Shown one piece after another: positions 42,679-51,324 of a stretch of 64,000 nucleotides of DNA. This DNA is from Leucobacter sp. Psy1. GTDB lineage: Bacteria; Actinomycetota; Actinomycetes; Actinomycetales; Microbacteriaceae. Both the position numbers and the translations under genes were made by a program. The notes under the pieces were generated by a model, which did no database searches, was not told the DNA's origin, and worked only from the letters and a program-made list of their open reading frames with translations. The DNA is taken from assembly GCF_020096995.1 (NCBI RefSeq), contig NZ_CP083692.1, positions 2,852,001-2,916,000 on the forward strand, read 5' to 3'. The first letter of the stretch is position 1. Each line of letters begins with the position of its first letter.

Positions 42679-44085
42679 TCAATGGGCGAATCCGCCACCC
42701 CCGGCACGCCGAGGCATCGGTGCATCCAAGGACTCGAGAAACGACACCTCCTCACGGATCGTGTCGAGCAGGTACCCCGCAAGATCGCGGCTCAACCCCG
42801 CACGTACCACGATGCGTTGCACGACCACTTCAGTCAGGTGCTCCGGGAGCGGGTAGGCCGGTACCAGCCATCCCCGCATGCGCAGACGGTCCGCAAGGTC
42901 GTAGAGATTCCAATTCCTCGAAGACCCCTCCACCAGCCTCCAGGCGAACACCGGGATCGTGTCCCCCGCAGTCACCAGGGCGAACGGCCCCATGTCAGCG
43001 ATAGCGCCCGAGAGGTACTGCGCCACGTCGAGGGAGTTCTGCTGGATGCGTCGATACCCCGCGAAGCCGAGTCGAAGGAATTGATAGTACTGCAACAGCA
43101 CCTGCGCTCCAGGACGAGAGAAGTTCAGCCCGAGTGTCGGAAGGTCGCCGCCGAGATAACTCACATGGAAGATGAGGCTCTCCGGACACGCGGCACGATC
43201 GCGCCAGACGACCCACCCGACTCCCGGATACACGAGGCCGTACTTGTGCCCCGACGTGCTGACGGAGTTGACACGGTCGATGCGGAAATCCCAGACCAGT
43301 TCGGGCTGGCAGAACGGTGCCACCATCGCACCCGAGGCGCCGTCGACGTGGATCCTCACGTCAATGCCACGATCGCGTTCGATCTCGTCGAGCTTCGCCG
43401 CGATCTCTTGAACCGGCTCATAGATGCCCGTATAGGTCTGACCGAGGATCGCCACCACGCCGATCGTGTGCTCGTCGACGTACTGCTCAAGATCGGAGCC
43501 GTCGAGCCCGAGGTGCTCCTCGGAGATGGGCACGTATCTGGCCTCCACCTCCCAGTAGTTGCAGAACTTCTCCCACACGACCTGAACCCCAGCCGAAAGG
43601 ACGAGGTTAGGTCGGTCCGCGGGCAGCCCTGATGCGAGTCTGCGCTCCCGCCACAGACGCTTCAATGCCAGTCCACCCAGCATGCAGGCTTCGGAGGAGC
43701 CGACCGTCGACGTTCCGATCGTGTCATCGGCATCCGCGATGTGCCACAGGTCAGCGAGCATCCGCCAGCAGCGTTCTTCGAGCTCTGCGGTCGCCGGGTA
43801 TTCATCCTTATCGACCATGTTCTTGTCGGCGACCTGCGCGTACAGCTTCTGCGCGTTCTCGTCCATCCAGGTCGAGACGAACGTCGCGAGGTTCAGGCGC
43901 GCGTTCCCGTCGAGCATCGCCGCATCGTGGACGATCTGGTACGCCGTGTCCGACTGCATGAGTTCTTCTGGGAACTGGTACTTCGGCATAGAGGTCGCCT
44001 CGCCCGGCCGCGTGAACACCGGATCGATATTGAGCGCTGCGTCAGCGTGCCCTTCGTATCCATCATCCGGGAACCGATGCGTCAT
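42679..44085 (-). CDS. gadB: Glutamate decarboxylase
   Basis: A 468-residue PLP enzyme with GTSTVGSSEACMLGGLALKR, HVDGASGAMVAPF and the PLP lysine at about 281 in STSGHKYG. It converts glutamate and H+ to GABA and CO2, giving acid resistance. Length and motifs match GadA/B. The ATG at 44085 has GGAG 3 nt upstream. No GadC antiporter is next to it; a choloylglycine-type hydrolase follows instead. Confidence 0.95.
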   Translation of the reverse strand: MTHRFPDDGYEGHADAALNIDPVFTRPGEATSMPKYQFPEELMQSDTAYQIVHDAAMLDGNARLNLATFVSTWMDENAQKLYAQVADKNMVDKDEYPATAELEERCWRMLADLWHIADADDTIGTSTVGSSEACMLGGLALKRLWRERRLASGLPADRPNLVLSAGVQVVWEKFCNYWEVEARYVPISEEHLGLDGSDLEQYVDEHTIGVVAILGQTYTGIYEPVQEIAAKLDEIERDRGIDVRIHVDGASGAMVAPFCQPELVWDFRIDRVNSVSTSGHKYGLVYPGVGWVVWRDRAACPESLIFHVSYLGGDLPTLGLNFSRPGAQVLLQYYQFLRLGFAGYRRIQQNSLDVAQYLSGAIADMGPFALVTAGDTIPVFAWRLVEGSSRNWNLYDLADRLRMRGWLVPAYPLPEHLTEVVVQRIVVRAGLSRDLAGYLLDTIREEVSFLESLDAPMPRRAGGGGFAH

Positions 44086-44243
44086 GAACTCCGCCTCTCT
44101 CCGAACCGGGCGCCGGCGACAACCACCTTCGGTCACCAACATCTCACAGCAGGGGTGCCCTGTCGAGAGTTACGGCAACTCAAGCACTGCCCGTTCCGCA
44201 GCGGCTTGCTGAACGGACCATCGGCAACTCGGAAGTCCCGGCA

Positions 44244-44279
44244 ACGAAGAAACCCCCTCAGATGAGGGGGTTTCTTCGT
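44244..44279 (-). terminator. Terminator of the tRNA-Thr/tRNA-Met transcript
   Basis: A perfect 16-bp stem (ACGAAGAAACCCCCTC and complement) with a 4-nt loop lies 9 bp beyond the tRNA-Met 3' end on the minus strand. Otherwise 44086-44288 is empty. Confidence 0.8.
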
Positions 44280-44288
44280 GACTCTCTG

Positions 44289-44362
44289 TAGCTGAGGCGG
44301 GGCTCGATCCCGCGACCTCACGATTATGAGTCGTGCGCTCTAACCAGCTGAGCTACTCAGCC
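44289..44362 (-). tRNA. tRNA-Met (CAT), elongator
   Basis: The acceptor GGCTGAG pairs with CTCAGCT (one G-T pair). The loop CTCATAA gives anticodon CAT. The D-arm AGCTCAGCTGGTTAGAGC and the T-arm resemble actinobacterial elongator tRNA-Met. CCA is not encoded. tRNA-Ile with a modified CAT is less likely. Confidence 0.92.
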
Positions 44363-44396
44363 AAACTGGCCCGCACGAGGCGAGCCAGAGAGTCAG

Positions 44397-44468
<72 letters not shown>

Positions 44469-44587
44469 GCGGCTTCCCAGCGGAAGCAACCGTTCGAGAA
44501 TAGCAGTTTTCGCGACGCCGCGCGAATTCTGGTTGGCTGGTCGTCATACCCCGAAAACATCGCTTCAATCGCAGAGGAAAACGCCCC

Positions 44588-45064
44588 GTGAAACCGCACC
44601 TGATCACCCTGATCGGCATCGTCCTGGCACTCTGGATGACCCTCGGGCGCTGGCTGTTCGGCATAGGCGGCACGCTCTCCATCTGGTACGTCCCGACTAT
44701 CGGTATCGCTTACGTCTGGCTGCAGTGGTGGACGGCGCGCCGCATGACCCTCACGCACCGCAAGGGGCGCCGCACCCGGCGACGGGTGTTCGTCACGCTG
44801 ATCCTCTCGTGGGCCAACGCCATCGCGTTCGGCCTCACGGTGCCCGACCTGTCAAACCAGGGCCTCCTCTCCCTCGCGGGCTTGTGGGGCGGTCCGGTGT
44901 GGAACGAGATGTCGATCGCACTCTGCAACCCGTTCGGAATCCTCGCCTTCGCCCTCACGATCGCCGCGATCGCCTTCGCCGCCGTCGACGGACGCGACCC
45001 CCGCCCCAGTGAGGACGAAATCGACGACGCCAGGCGGGCCATGGTGGAGCACCCGCTCGCCTGA
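44588..45064 (+). CDS. Membrane protein of unknown function
   Basis: A 158-residue protein starting at GTG 44588, with AGAGGA about 9 nt upstream. It has four hydrophobic segments (about 5-25, 35-48, 68-85 and 112-130), a basic cytoplasmic loop (HRKGRRTRRR) and an acidic C-terminus. I do not recognise a family. It sits between tRNA genes. Confidence 0.7.
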   Translation: MKPHLITLIGIVLALWMTLGRWLFGIGGTLSIWYVPTIGIAYVWLQWWTARRMTLTHRKGRRTRRRVFVTLILSWANAIAFGLTVPDLSNQGLLSLAGLWGGPVWNEMSIALCNPFGILAFALTIAAIAFAAVDGRDPRPSEDEIDDARRAMVEHPLA

Positions 45065-45160
45065 GCCGCTGAGGCCTGGGTGCCGGGCAGCGTGAGCCGG
45101 TGTGCGCTGCGCCGCGCGACAGGCTAGGATAGATGACGCTGGCTTTTTCGAGTCGGCTCA

Positions 45161-45248
45161 GGAGCATTCGCCTAGCGGCCTATGGCGCACGCCTGGAACG
45201 CGTGTTGGGTTCACGCCCTCGTGGGTTCAAATCCCACATGCTCCGCCA
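45161..45248 (+). tRNA. tRNA-Ser (GGA)
   Basis: A class II tRNA of 88 nt. The acceptor GGAGCAT pairs with ATGCTCC; the stem CACGC/GCGTG holds the loop CTGGAAC, anticodon GGA; a long variable arm precedes the T-arm. CCA is encoded (45246-45248). Confidence 0.96.
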
Positions 45249-45251
45249 ATT

Positions 45252-45302
45252 GTCCTGAGTCGCGACATCGTTGACGAACATGTCGCGGCTCAGGACTTTT
45301 TT
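45252..45302 (+). terminator. Intrinsic terminator of tRNA-Ser
   Basis: A 17-bp stem (GTCCTGAGTCGCGACAT, one G-T pair with its partner) with an 11-nt loop is followed by TTTTTT (45297-45302). It is the clearest intrinsic terminator of the window. Confidence 0.93.
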
Positions 45303-45320
45303 GCGTCCGGGTGCCGAGTG

Positions 45321-47744
45321 CTACGCCCCCGGCGCCACGACGTCGCCGGCCGCCTTGTCGGGTCGCCACCCGCGCCACACCGGCTGGCGAAGCCGCCCCT
45401 CCTCGGTGATCTCCCGGAACGACACCTCTCCCACCAGTTTCGGCGTCACCCACGTGGCATCGCGACGATCGGCGGACGGCACCGATGACGCGGGCGGAGT
45501 CTTGCGTTCGATGCGTGCGAGCTGCTCGCGGATGCGCGTGCGGTCGGCGTTCGAGAACCCTGTGCCCACGCGCCCCACGTACTCGAGGCCCGACGCGCCT
45601 GGCACGGCCAGCAGCAGCGACGCGAGACCGTCCGGTTCGGTCTCGCTCGCGCGCCACCCGATGACGATCACCTCTGCCGCGTTCCCGTGCGGAAACTTCA
45701 GCCAGTCGCTCGTCCGCTTGCCCGGCCGGTAGACACTGTCGAGACGCTTCGCCATGACGCCCTCGAAGCGGAGCTCGCGACTCGCGCGTTCCGCGGCAGC
45801 GGCGTCCCCCTCGAACGCGGGCGGTGCGAAGATCGGCACCCCGGCAACCTCATCGACGATCTCCTCGAGTAGTTCGCGACGGTCGCGGTAGGGCAGATCG
45901 GTCGTCTGGCGCCCATTCACCCGGAGCACGTCGAATGCCGCGAACGATACCGGTGCCTCCCGTTGCGCCTCAGAGATCTCGCGCTCCGCAACGACGTTCA
46001 TGCGCCGCTGCAGACGGGAGAAGCTTGCCGCACCGCCGGAGTCGAACGCGACGATCTCACCGTCCAGTACCGCGTCATCCGCACCGAGTGCCGTCCCGAT
46101 CGATGCCAGCTCGGGGTACGAAGCGGTGACGTCCTTCCCCGTGCGGCTCCTGATCCGCACCCCCTCGGGTGAGACAGCGATCACGGCGCGCATGCCATCC
46201 CACTTCATCTCGAACGCCCACTTGTCTTCCTCGAGCGCTGCGAGCCCACCCGAACGGCCTCGCGTCGCGAGCATCGGCGAGAGACGTTCCCCGGCGCCCG
46301 GACCCGAGCGCCTGCGAGCATCACCACCCTTGGCCGGAGGGGAAATCGGCGAGGGGTCCTGATCCTGCATCAGATGGATCATCCACTGGGGTTTCTTCGG
46401 ATCGTCCCGCGTGCGGAAGAGCGCGAACCGACGAGGTCTGCCGAGGCCACCGTCCTCGGCACCCGTCAGGGTCACGATGATCTCGTCGTCGCGCCACTTC
46501 TCGATGTCCGCCGCACCGGTGTCCCAGATCTCGACCGTGCCGGCCCCGTACTCGCCTTTCGGGATGGTACCGGAGAAGAAGCGGTAGTCCATCGGGTGGT
46601 CCTCGGTGGGCACCGCGAGCCGGTTCTGCTTCGGATTCGTCGGCACGCCTTTCGGCAGCGCCCAGCTCACGAGTACCCCGTCGTGCTCGACACGGAAGTC
46701 GTAGTGCAGGTTTCGGGCGGCGTGCTTCTGGATCACGAACACGGGTCCCCCGGTCTCCGACCCACCTCCCACCGCCGACGGCATGGGCTCGGTCGTCTTG
46801 CGCCGATCCCGCTTGGATCGATAGATCTCAAGCCGGTCGCGCGGTGCCTCCCCCGCACCTACCGACTGTTCCACGTCGGTGACGGCGACCATCGGATCAC
46901 CCCGACGTTCGATCCGCTCGAGCACCTCGTGGTATTCGAGTTGCCGCAGGTGCGGGGATCCGAGCTCCCGCCAGGTGCGGGGCGCCGCGACCGTCGGCCT
47001 GGTGCGACCGCGCAGCGAGTAGGGCGCGATCGTCGTCTTGCTCGCGTTGTTCTGGCTCCAGTCGATGAAGACCCGCCCCTCCCGCTGCGAGCGCTTCATG
47101 GAGCTCACGATCTCCTCCGGGTGATCGGCTTCGAGGGCCCGAGCGAGCTCGTGCGCGACCTGCGAGACCTCGTCCGAGGTCTGCGATCCGTCGAGGGCGG
47201 CGTACAGGTGGATCCCCTTGCTTCCGCTCGTCACCGGCACCGCCGCGAGCCCCATATCGGAGAGGATGCCCCGGGCGAGGGTCGCGACTTCGGCGCACTC
47301 CCGGAGCGAGACGCCCGGACCAGGATCGAGATCGAGCACGAGCCGATCGGGGTGCTGCTGCGCGTCACCCCTGCCGAATCGCCACTGGGGCACGTGGATC
47401 TCGAGCGCGGCGAGCTGCCCGAGCCACACGAGAGTCGGCAGGTCGTTCACGAGCGGATAGTGATTCACGTGGTCGCGGTGCTCGATCGCTCGGACCTCGA
47501 CCCAGTCGGGGGCGCCCTCGCCGATGTCTTTCTGGAAGAACATCTGCCCCTCGACGCCGTCAGGCCACCGCTTGCGGGTGGCGGCGCGGTCCCGGCAGTG
47601 CGGCAGCATGACGGGCGCGATCCCCTGCAGATACTCGAGGACATCGCGCTTCGTCGTTCCGGTCTCGGGGTAGAGGATCTTGTCGAGATTCGACACCCGC
47701 ACCCGCCGACCCTCCACCGTCACGGTCTGCTGCTTCGACGCCAC
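45321..47744 (-). CDS. ligD: ATP-dependent DNA ligase D (POL-PE-LIG)
   Basis: An 807-residue multidomain end-joining enzyme. The polymerase/primase domain (about 1-290) has metal Asp residues in LDLDPG (138 and 140). The phosphoesterase domain (about 330-475) has QKHAARNLHYDFRVE. The ligase domain (about 490-800) carries nucleotidyl Lys514 in MKWDGMR. This domain order is that of mycobacterial LigD. With Ku it repairs double-strand breaks by NHEJ. GTG 47744 was chosen because VASKQQTV matches the family N-terminus; the frame opens 12 codons earlier. It is divergent from ku. Confidence 0.95.
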   Translation of the reverse strand: MASKQQTVTVEGRRVRVSNLDKILYPETGTTKRDVLEYLQGIAPVMLPHCRDRAATRKRWPDGVEGQMFFQKDIGEGAPDWVEVRAIEHRDHVNHYPLVNDLPTLVWLGQLAALEIHVPQWRFGRGDAQQHPDRLVLDLDPGPGVSLRECAEVATLARGILSDMGLAAVPVTSGSKGIHLYAALDGSQTSDEVSQVAHELARALEADHPEEIVSSMKRSQREGRVFIDWSQNNASKTTIAPYSLRGRTRPTVAAPRTWRELGSPHLRQLEYHEVLERIERRGDPMVAVTDVEQSVGAGEAPRDRLEIYRSKRDRRKTTEPMPSAVGGGSETGGPVFVIQKHAARNLHYDFRVEHDGVLVSWALPKGVPTNPKQNRLAVPTEDHPMDYRFFSGTIPKGEYGAGTVEIWDTGAADIEKWRDDEIIVTLTGAEDGGLGRPRRFALFRTRDDPKKPQWMIHLMQDQDPSPISPPAKGGDARRRSGPGAGERLSPMLATRGRSGGLAALEEDKWAFEMKWDGMRAVIAVSPEGVRIRSRTGKDVTASYPELASIGTALGADDAVLDGEIVAFDSGGAASFSRLQRRMNVVAEREISEAQREAPVSFAAFDVLRVNGRQTTDLPYRDRRELLEEIVDEVAGVPIFAPPAFEGDAAAAERASRELRFEGVMAKRLDSVYRPGKRTSDWLKFPHGNAAEVIVIGWRASETEPDGLASLLLAVPGASGLEYVGRVGTGFSNADRTRIREQLARIERKTPPASSVPSADRRDATWVTPKLVGEVSFREITEEGRLRQPVWRGWRPDKAAGDVVAPGA

Positions 47745-47821
47745 GCCCCCATCGTCGCGCCACAGCTCCGCTGGGCGCAAGGGGTGGCGGATCGCACCTC
47801 GAGCACGCTCTACTGGGGTGC

Positions 47822-48886
47822 ATGAGAGCGATCTGGAACGGAGCCGTGACCTTCGGACTCGTGAATGTCCCCGTCAAGCTGTACAGCGCGACCGAGGACC
47901 ATGATGTCAGCCTCCATCAGGTGCATGATGAGGACGGGGGCCGGATCCACTACGAGCGGCGCTGCGACGTGTGCGAGCGGGTGATCCCCTTCGACCACAT
48001 CGAGAAGGCCTACGTCGAGGACGACGAGACGGTCGTCCTCACCCGCGACGAACTCGACGCGCTGCCCCAGGAGCGCAGCAAGGAGATCGAGGTCGTGGAG
48101 TTCGTGCCCAGCGACCAGATCGATCCGATCCTGTTCGATCGCACCTACTATCTGGCACCGGCGGGCAAGTCCACCAAGGCGTACGTGCTGCTCAGGCGCA
48201 CGCTCGAGAAGACCGAACGCACCGCCATCGTCCAGTTCGCCCTGCGGCAGCGGACCAGGCTCGCCGCACTCCGGATCCGGGACGACGTGCTGACGGTGCA
48301 GACGCTGCTCTGGGCCGACGAGGTGCGGGAGCCGAACTTCCCCGCCCTCGACGAGACCGTACGCATCTCGGCGAAGGAGCTGCAGCTCTCCGCCTCGCTC
48401 GTGAAGAGCTACTCGGCCGACTTCACCCCCGAGCAGTATCGCGACGAGTACCAGGAGGAGCTCAGAACCCTCATCGACGCGAAACTCGAACAGGGGGACG
48501 CGCTCGACACCGACGCCACGTTCGGGGAGGCCGACGAGGACGAGGGAGGCGAGGTCATCGACCTCATGGAAGCGCTGCGCGCGAGCGTCAAGAAGTCGCG
48601 GGCGTCTCGATCAGGATCACGCTCGTCAGGGTCGCGCTCGTCAGGGTCGCGGCCGTCGTCGGCGTCGCAGTCGAAGAGGCCATCGAAGAAGAAGGGTTCA
48701 TCGGGTTCGACTGCGAAGTCCGGCGCGAAGGCGAAGTCCGGCGCGAAGGCACAGTCCGGCGCGAAGGCACAGTCCGGAGGGAAGGCGAAGTCGTCGAGTG
48801 CTGGCAGAGGCACGAAGTCCGCGAAGTCTTCGAAGTCCTCCGGCACGGGTACGGGCACGAAGCGGTCGTCGCGGCAGGCGTCCTGA
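47822..48886 (+). CDS. ku: Ku protein, NHEJ end-binding factor with long repetitive basic tail
   Basis: A 354-residue protein. The Ku core (about 1-255) begins MRAIWNGAVTFGLVNVPVKL and contains RCDVCERVIPFDHIEKAY. It forms a homodimeric ring on DNA ends and recruits LigD. From about residue 258 a 95-residue Lys/Ser/Gly-rich tail includes repeats of SGAKAK/Q encoded by 18-bp tandem repeats, and an earlier SRSSG run. Such tails modulate DNA threading and bridging in actinobacterial Ku. It diverges from ligD across 77 bp. Confidence 0.96.
   Translation: MRAIWNGAVTFGLVNVPVKLYSATEDHDVSLHQVHDEDGGRIHYERRCDVCERVIPFDHIEKAYVEDDETVVLTRDELDALPQERSKEIEVVEFVPSDQIDPILFDRTYYLAPAGKSTKAYVLLRRTLEKTERTAIVQFALRQRTRLAALRIRDDVLTVQTLLWADEVREPNFPALDETVRISAKELQLSASLVKSYSADFTPEQYRDEYQEELRTLIDAKLEQGDALDTDATFGEADEDEGGEVIDLMEALRASVKKSRASRSGSRSSGSRSSGSRPSSASQSKRPSKKKGSSGSTAKSGAKAKSGAKAQSGAKAQSGGKAKSSSAGRGTKSAKSSKSSGTGTGTKRSSRQAS
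48611..48655 (+). repeat. 15-bp tandem repeat in the ku tail, three copies
   Basis: Units TCAGGATCACGCTCG, TCAGGGTCGCGCTCG and TCAGGGTCGCGGCCG are contiguous and in frame, encoding the SGSRS-type repeat. Confidence 0.85.
48719..48790 (+). repeat. 18-bp tandem repeat in the ku tail, four copies
   Basis: Four contiguous units start at 48719, 48737, 48755 and 48773. Copies 2 and 3 are identical; the others differ at a few bases. Each encodes one SGAKAK/Q-like hexapeptide. Confidence 0.92.
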
Positions 48887-48935
48887 TCCGTCCCGTTAGA
48901 ACGACCGCCCCTGCGAACGACGCGGCCAAGTGCAC

Positions 48936-48941
48936 TATGCT
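48936..48941 (+). promoter_or_regulatory. -10 element placing a leaderless start for the XRE-cupin gene
   Basis: TATGCT ends 6 nt before the ATG at 48948, so transcription would begin at the start codon. No RBS precedes the ATG. The -35 is weak. Confidence 0.45.
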
Positions 48942-48947
48942 GCACGC

Positions 48948-49532
48948 ATGACATCGGACACCGAGGCGCTCGCTCGGGCGATCGGCGCACGCGTCAAGCA
49001 GCAGCGCAACGCGCGCCGATGGACGCTCGACCGACTCGCGGGAGCGGCTGGCGTCAGCCGCCGGATGCTGGTGAACGTCGAGCAGGGCGCCGTGAACCCG
49101 AGCGTCGGCACCCTCCTGCGTTTGAGCGAAGCGCTCGGCGTGGGGCTCCCCGAGCTGGTGGAGCCTCCCGCGCCCCGCTCGGTGAAGGTGACGCGGAACG
49201 GAGACGGTCCGCGGCTCTGGTCGGGCGAGCACGGGGGACGGGGGGTCCTCGTCGCGAACGCACCCCGCCCCGACATCATGGAGCTCTGGGACTGGACGCT
49301 CATGCCCGGCGAGGCGCACGAGAGCGACGCGCACACACCCGGCACCCGAGAACTGCTGCAGGTGCTCGAGGGCACCGTGGTCGTCGAGTGCGACGGCCAC
49401 GCGTCCACGCTTCAGGAAGGCGACGCCGTCGCGTTCCCCGGTGATGCGGCGCACGCCTACCGCAACAGTTCGACCGTCCCGGCGCGGTTCAGCCTCGCGG
49501 TGTTCGAGCCGCCGGCCCGCCCCGAAGCCTGA
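48948..49532 (+). CDS. XRE-family regulator with C-terminal cupin
   Basis: A 194-residue protein with an N-terminal HTH (about 10-65: LDRLAGAAGVSRRMLVNVEQG) joined to a cupin_2 domain (about 110-185) with PGEAHESDAHTPGTRELLQVLEG and EGDAVAFPGDAAHAYRN. Proteins of this type sense a small ligand through the cupin and often regulate amino-acid or polyamine genes. It stands between ku and a convergent dicarboxylate symporter; the target is not evident. The ATG at 48948 appears leaderless. Confidence 0.88.
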   Translation: MTSDTEALARAIGARVKQQRNARRWTLDRLAGAAGVSRRMLVNVEQGAVNPSVGTLLRLSEALGVGLPELVEPPAPRSVKVTRNGDGPRLWSGEHGGRGVLVANAPRPDIMELWDWTLMPGEAHESDAHTPGTRELLQVLEGTVVVECDGHASTLQEGDAVAFPGDAAHAYRNSSTVPARFSLAVFEPPARPEA

Positions 49533-49549
49533 GGTCGGGGCGGGCCGGC
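49511..49549. terminator. Bidirectional terminator
   Basis: A perfect 15-bp GC stem (GCCGGCCCGCCCCGA and complement) with a 9-nt loop overlaps the regulator stop and ends 7 bp before the convergent symporter stop. Confidence 0.8.
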
Positions 49550-49556
49550 CTCGCCG

Positions 49557-51041
49557 CTACGCGCGGGAGCCGGTGCCGATCGACGTGGTCGTGTCGCTCG
49601 CGGTGACGTGCCCGTCGCCCTCCGCCGTGCCGTCGCTGACCGACTCGGCATCTGTGGGCGCCTCGTCGGCGTCATCGTCGAAGTTGAACGCGCGCCCCCG
49701 TCGAGAGGCGTTGTACAGGTCGAGGTCGAGTATGCCCTCGCGCTTGGCGACGATCGTCGGCACGAGTGCCTGGCCCGCGACGTTGACCGCCGTGCGGCCC
49801 ATGTCGATGATCGGGTCGATGGCGAGGAGCAGGCCCACGCCCTCGAGGGGGAGGCCGACGGTCGACAGCGTGAGCGTGAGCATCACGGTGGCACCGGTCG
49901 TGCCCGCGGTCGCCGCGGAACCGACCACGGCGACGAGTGCGATGAGCAGGTACTGGAAGACCGTCAACTCGATGCCGAAGAACTGCGCCACGAAGATCGC
50001 CGCCACGGCCGGGTAGACAGCCGCGCAGCCGTCCATCTTCGTCGTCGCACCGAAGGGCACCGCGAACGACGAGTATCCGCGCGGCACGCCGAGGTTGCGC
50101 TCGGTGACGCTCTGCGTCAGCGGGAGCGTGCCGATCGATGAGCGGCTCACAAAGCCCAGCTGCACCGCGGGCCACACCCCGGAGAAGTACTGCTTGATCG
50201 ACAGCCCGTGCGTCTTGATGAGCACGGGGTAGACGACGAAGAGCACCAGCGCGAGGCCCAAGTACAGGACGGCGACGAACCGCGTGAGTGACCCCATGGT
50301 GGCCCAGCCGTAGGAGGCCACGGCGTTGCCGATGAGGCCGAGCGTGCCGATCGGGGCGAGGCGGATGATCCACCAGAGCACCTTCTGGATCACGGCGAGC
50401 GCCGACTCGGTGATGCGGATGAACGGCTCCGCCTTCTCCCCCACCTTGAGCGCGGCGATACCGATGACGGCGGAGATGACGATGACCTGGAGCACGTTGA
50501 AGCTCGGGCTGGCCGACACGTCGCCGTCGACGACCTGCGTGCCGACCTCGAGGCCGAGGAAGTTGGCGGGCACGAGTCCGAGGAGGAAGTCCCACCAGCC
50601 GCCGACGCTCGACGGATCGCCGGTCTGGAGATCGGTGGAACTGGAAGTGCCGGCACCCGGCTGGAGCACCGTGCCGAGCACGAGACCGATCGAGACGGCG
50701 ATGAGTGCCGTGATGGCGAACCACAGCAGCGTCTGACCCGCGAGACGCGCGGCGTTCGTGACCTTGCGCAGGCCGACGATGCTCGACACGATCGCGGTGA
50801 AGATCAGCGGCACGACAGCGGCACGGAGCAGGCTCACGTAGCTGGAGCCGATCACCTGGAGCGTCGCATGGAGGCCGTTGGGGTTGTCCGGGTCACTGCC
50901 CATCGACAGGACCACGGCGCCGAGCGCGATGCCGAGGACCAGGGCGATCAGGATCTGCCACCCGAACGAGGTCATCCACTTCGGCAGGACTCGCCGCTTC
51001 TCGGTGGAGCTTCTCGAGTTCGACGTCTCAGTTGCTGTCAT
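49557..51041 (-). CDS. Dicarboxylate/amino acid:cation symporter (DAACS, GltP-like)
   Basis: A 494-residue membrane protein with eight helices plus re-entrant loops. The serine-rich hairpin appears as FVSRSSIGTLPLT, and MGRTAVNVAGQALVP is the second transport motif, in which Arg is present and Asn faces the ion site. A variable insert (STDLQTGDPSSVGG) and an acidic C-terminal tail flank the core. It imports glutamate/aspartate or C4 dicarboxylates with Na+ or H+. The ATG at 51041 has AAGGA 11 nt upstream. Confidence 0.9.
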   Translation of the reverse strand: MTATETSNSRSSTEKRRVLPKWMTSFGWQILIALVLGIALGAVVLSMGSDPDNPNGLHATLQVIGSSYVSLLRAAVVPLIFTAIVSSIVGLRKVTNAARLAGQTLLWFAITALIAVSIGLVLGTVLQPGAGTSSSTDLQTGDPSSVGGWWDFLLGLVPANFLGLEVGTQVVDGDVSASPSFNVLQVIVISAVIGIAALKVGEKAEPFIRITESALAVIQKVLWWIIRLAPIGTLGLIGNAVASYGWATMGSLTRFVAVLYLGLALVLFVVYPVLIKTHGLSIKQYFSGVWPAVQLGFVSRSSIGTLPLTQSVTERNLGVPRGYSSFAVPFGATTKMDGCAAVYPAVAAIFVAQFFGIELTVFQYLLIALVAVVGSAATAGTTGATVMLTLTLSTVGLPLEGVGLLLAIDPIIDMGRTAVNVAGQALVPTIVAKREGILDLDLYNASRRGRAFNFDDDADEAPTDAESVSDGTAEGDGHVTASDTTTSIGTGSRA

Positions 51042-51198
51042 TCGTCCGTCATTCCTTTCAGGCACAAGCATTCAGGATAGCACTGACATTCAGGAACGTG
51101 ATGCCAGCCATAACTATTCCGAGTCACCGGTCAGGCTGTCCGACACGCCGAGGAGAGGCACTGATAGCCTCAGCGAACCGGCGATTTTCGACCGAGGG

Positions 51199-51243
51199 TT
51201 GCAAGGTAACGGTTCAGTAACGCATACTGGGTTGGTTCGTTAC
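51199..51243 (+). promoter_or_regulatory. Promoter with GTAACG repeats before the secreted CHAP-like protein
   Basis: TTGCAA (51199-51204), an 18-bp spacer and CATACT (51223-51228) form the promoter. GTAACG occurs at 51206-51211 and 51217-51222, 11 bp apart inside the spacer, and inverted as CGTTAC at 51238-51243. This resembles the GTAAC-type direct repeats reported for the response regulator MtrA at cell-wall hydrolase genes. The rest of the gap from 51042 to 51324 holds only a GGTGAA-G-TTCACC dyad (51257-51269). Confidence 0.55.
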
Positions 51244-51324
51244 TTGTTCGAGACACGGTGAAGTTCACCCTCCCCGCTCGTTCGAGATGACGTCAGTTTT
51301 GTCCCCAACCCAGGAGAAGCCCGA

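Noticed and set aside
48719..48790. Short regular repeats considered as a CRISPR array
   Set aside because: The units are contiguous without spacers, in frame, and encode the Ku tail.
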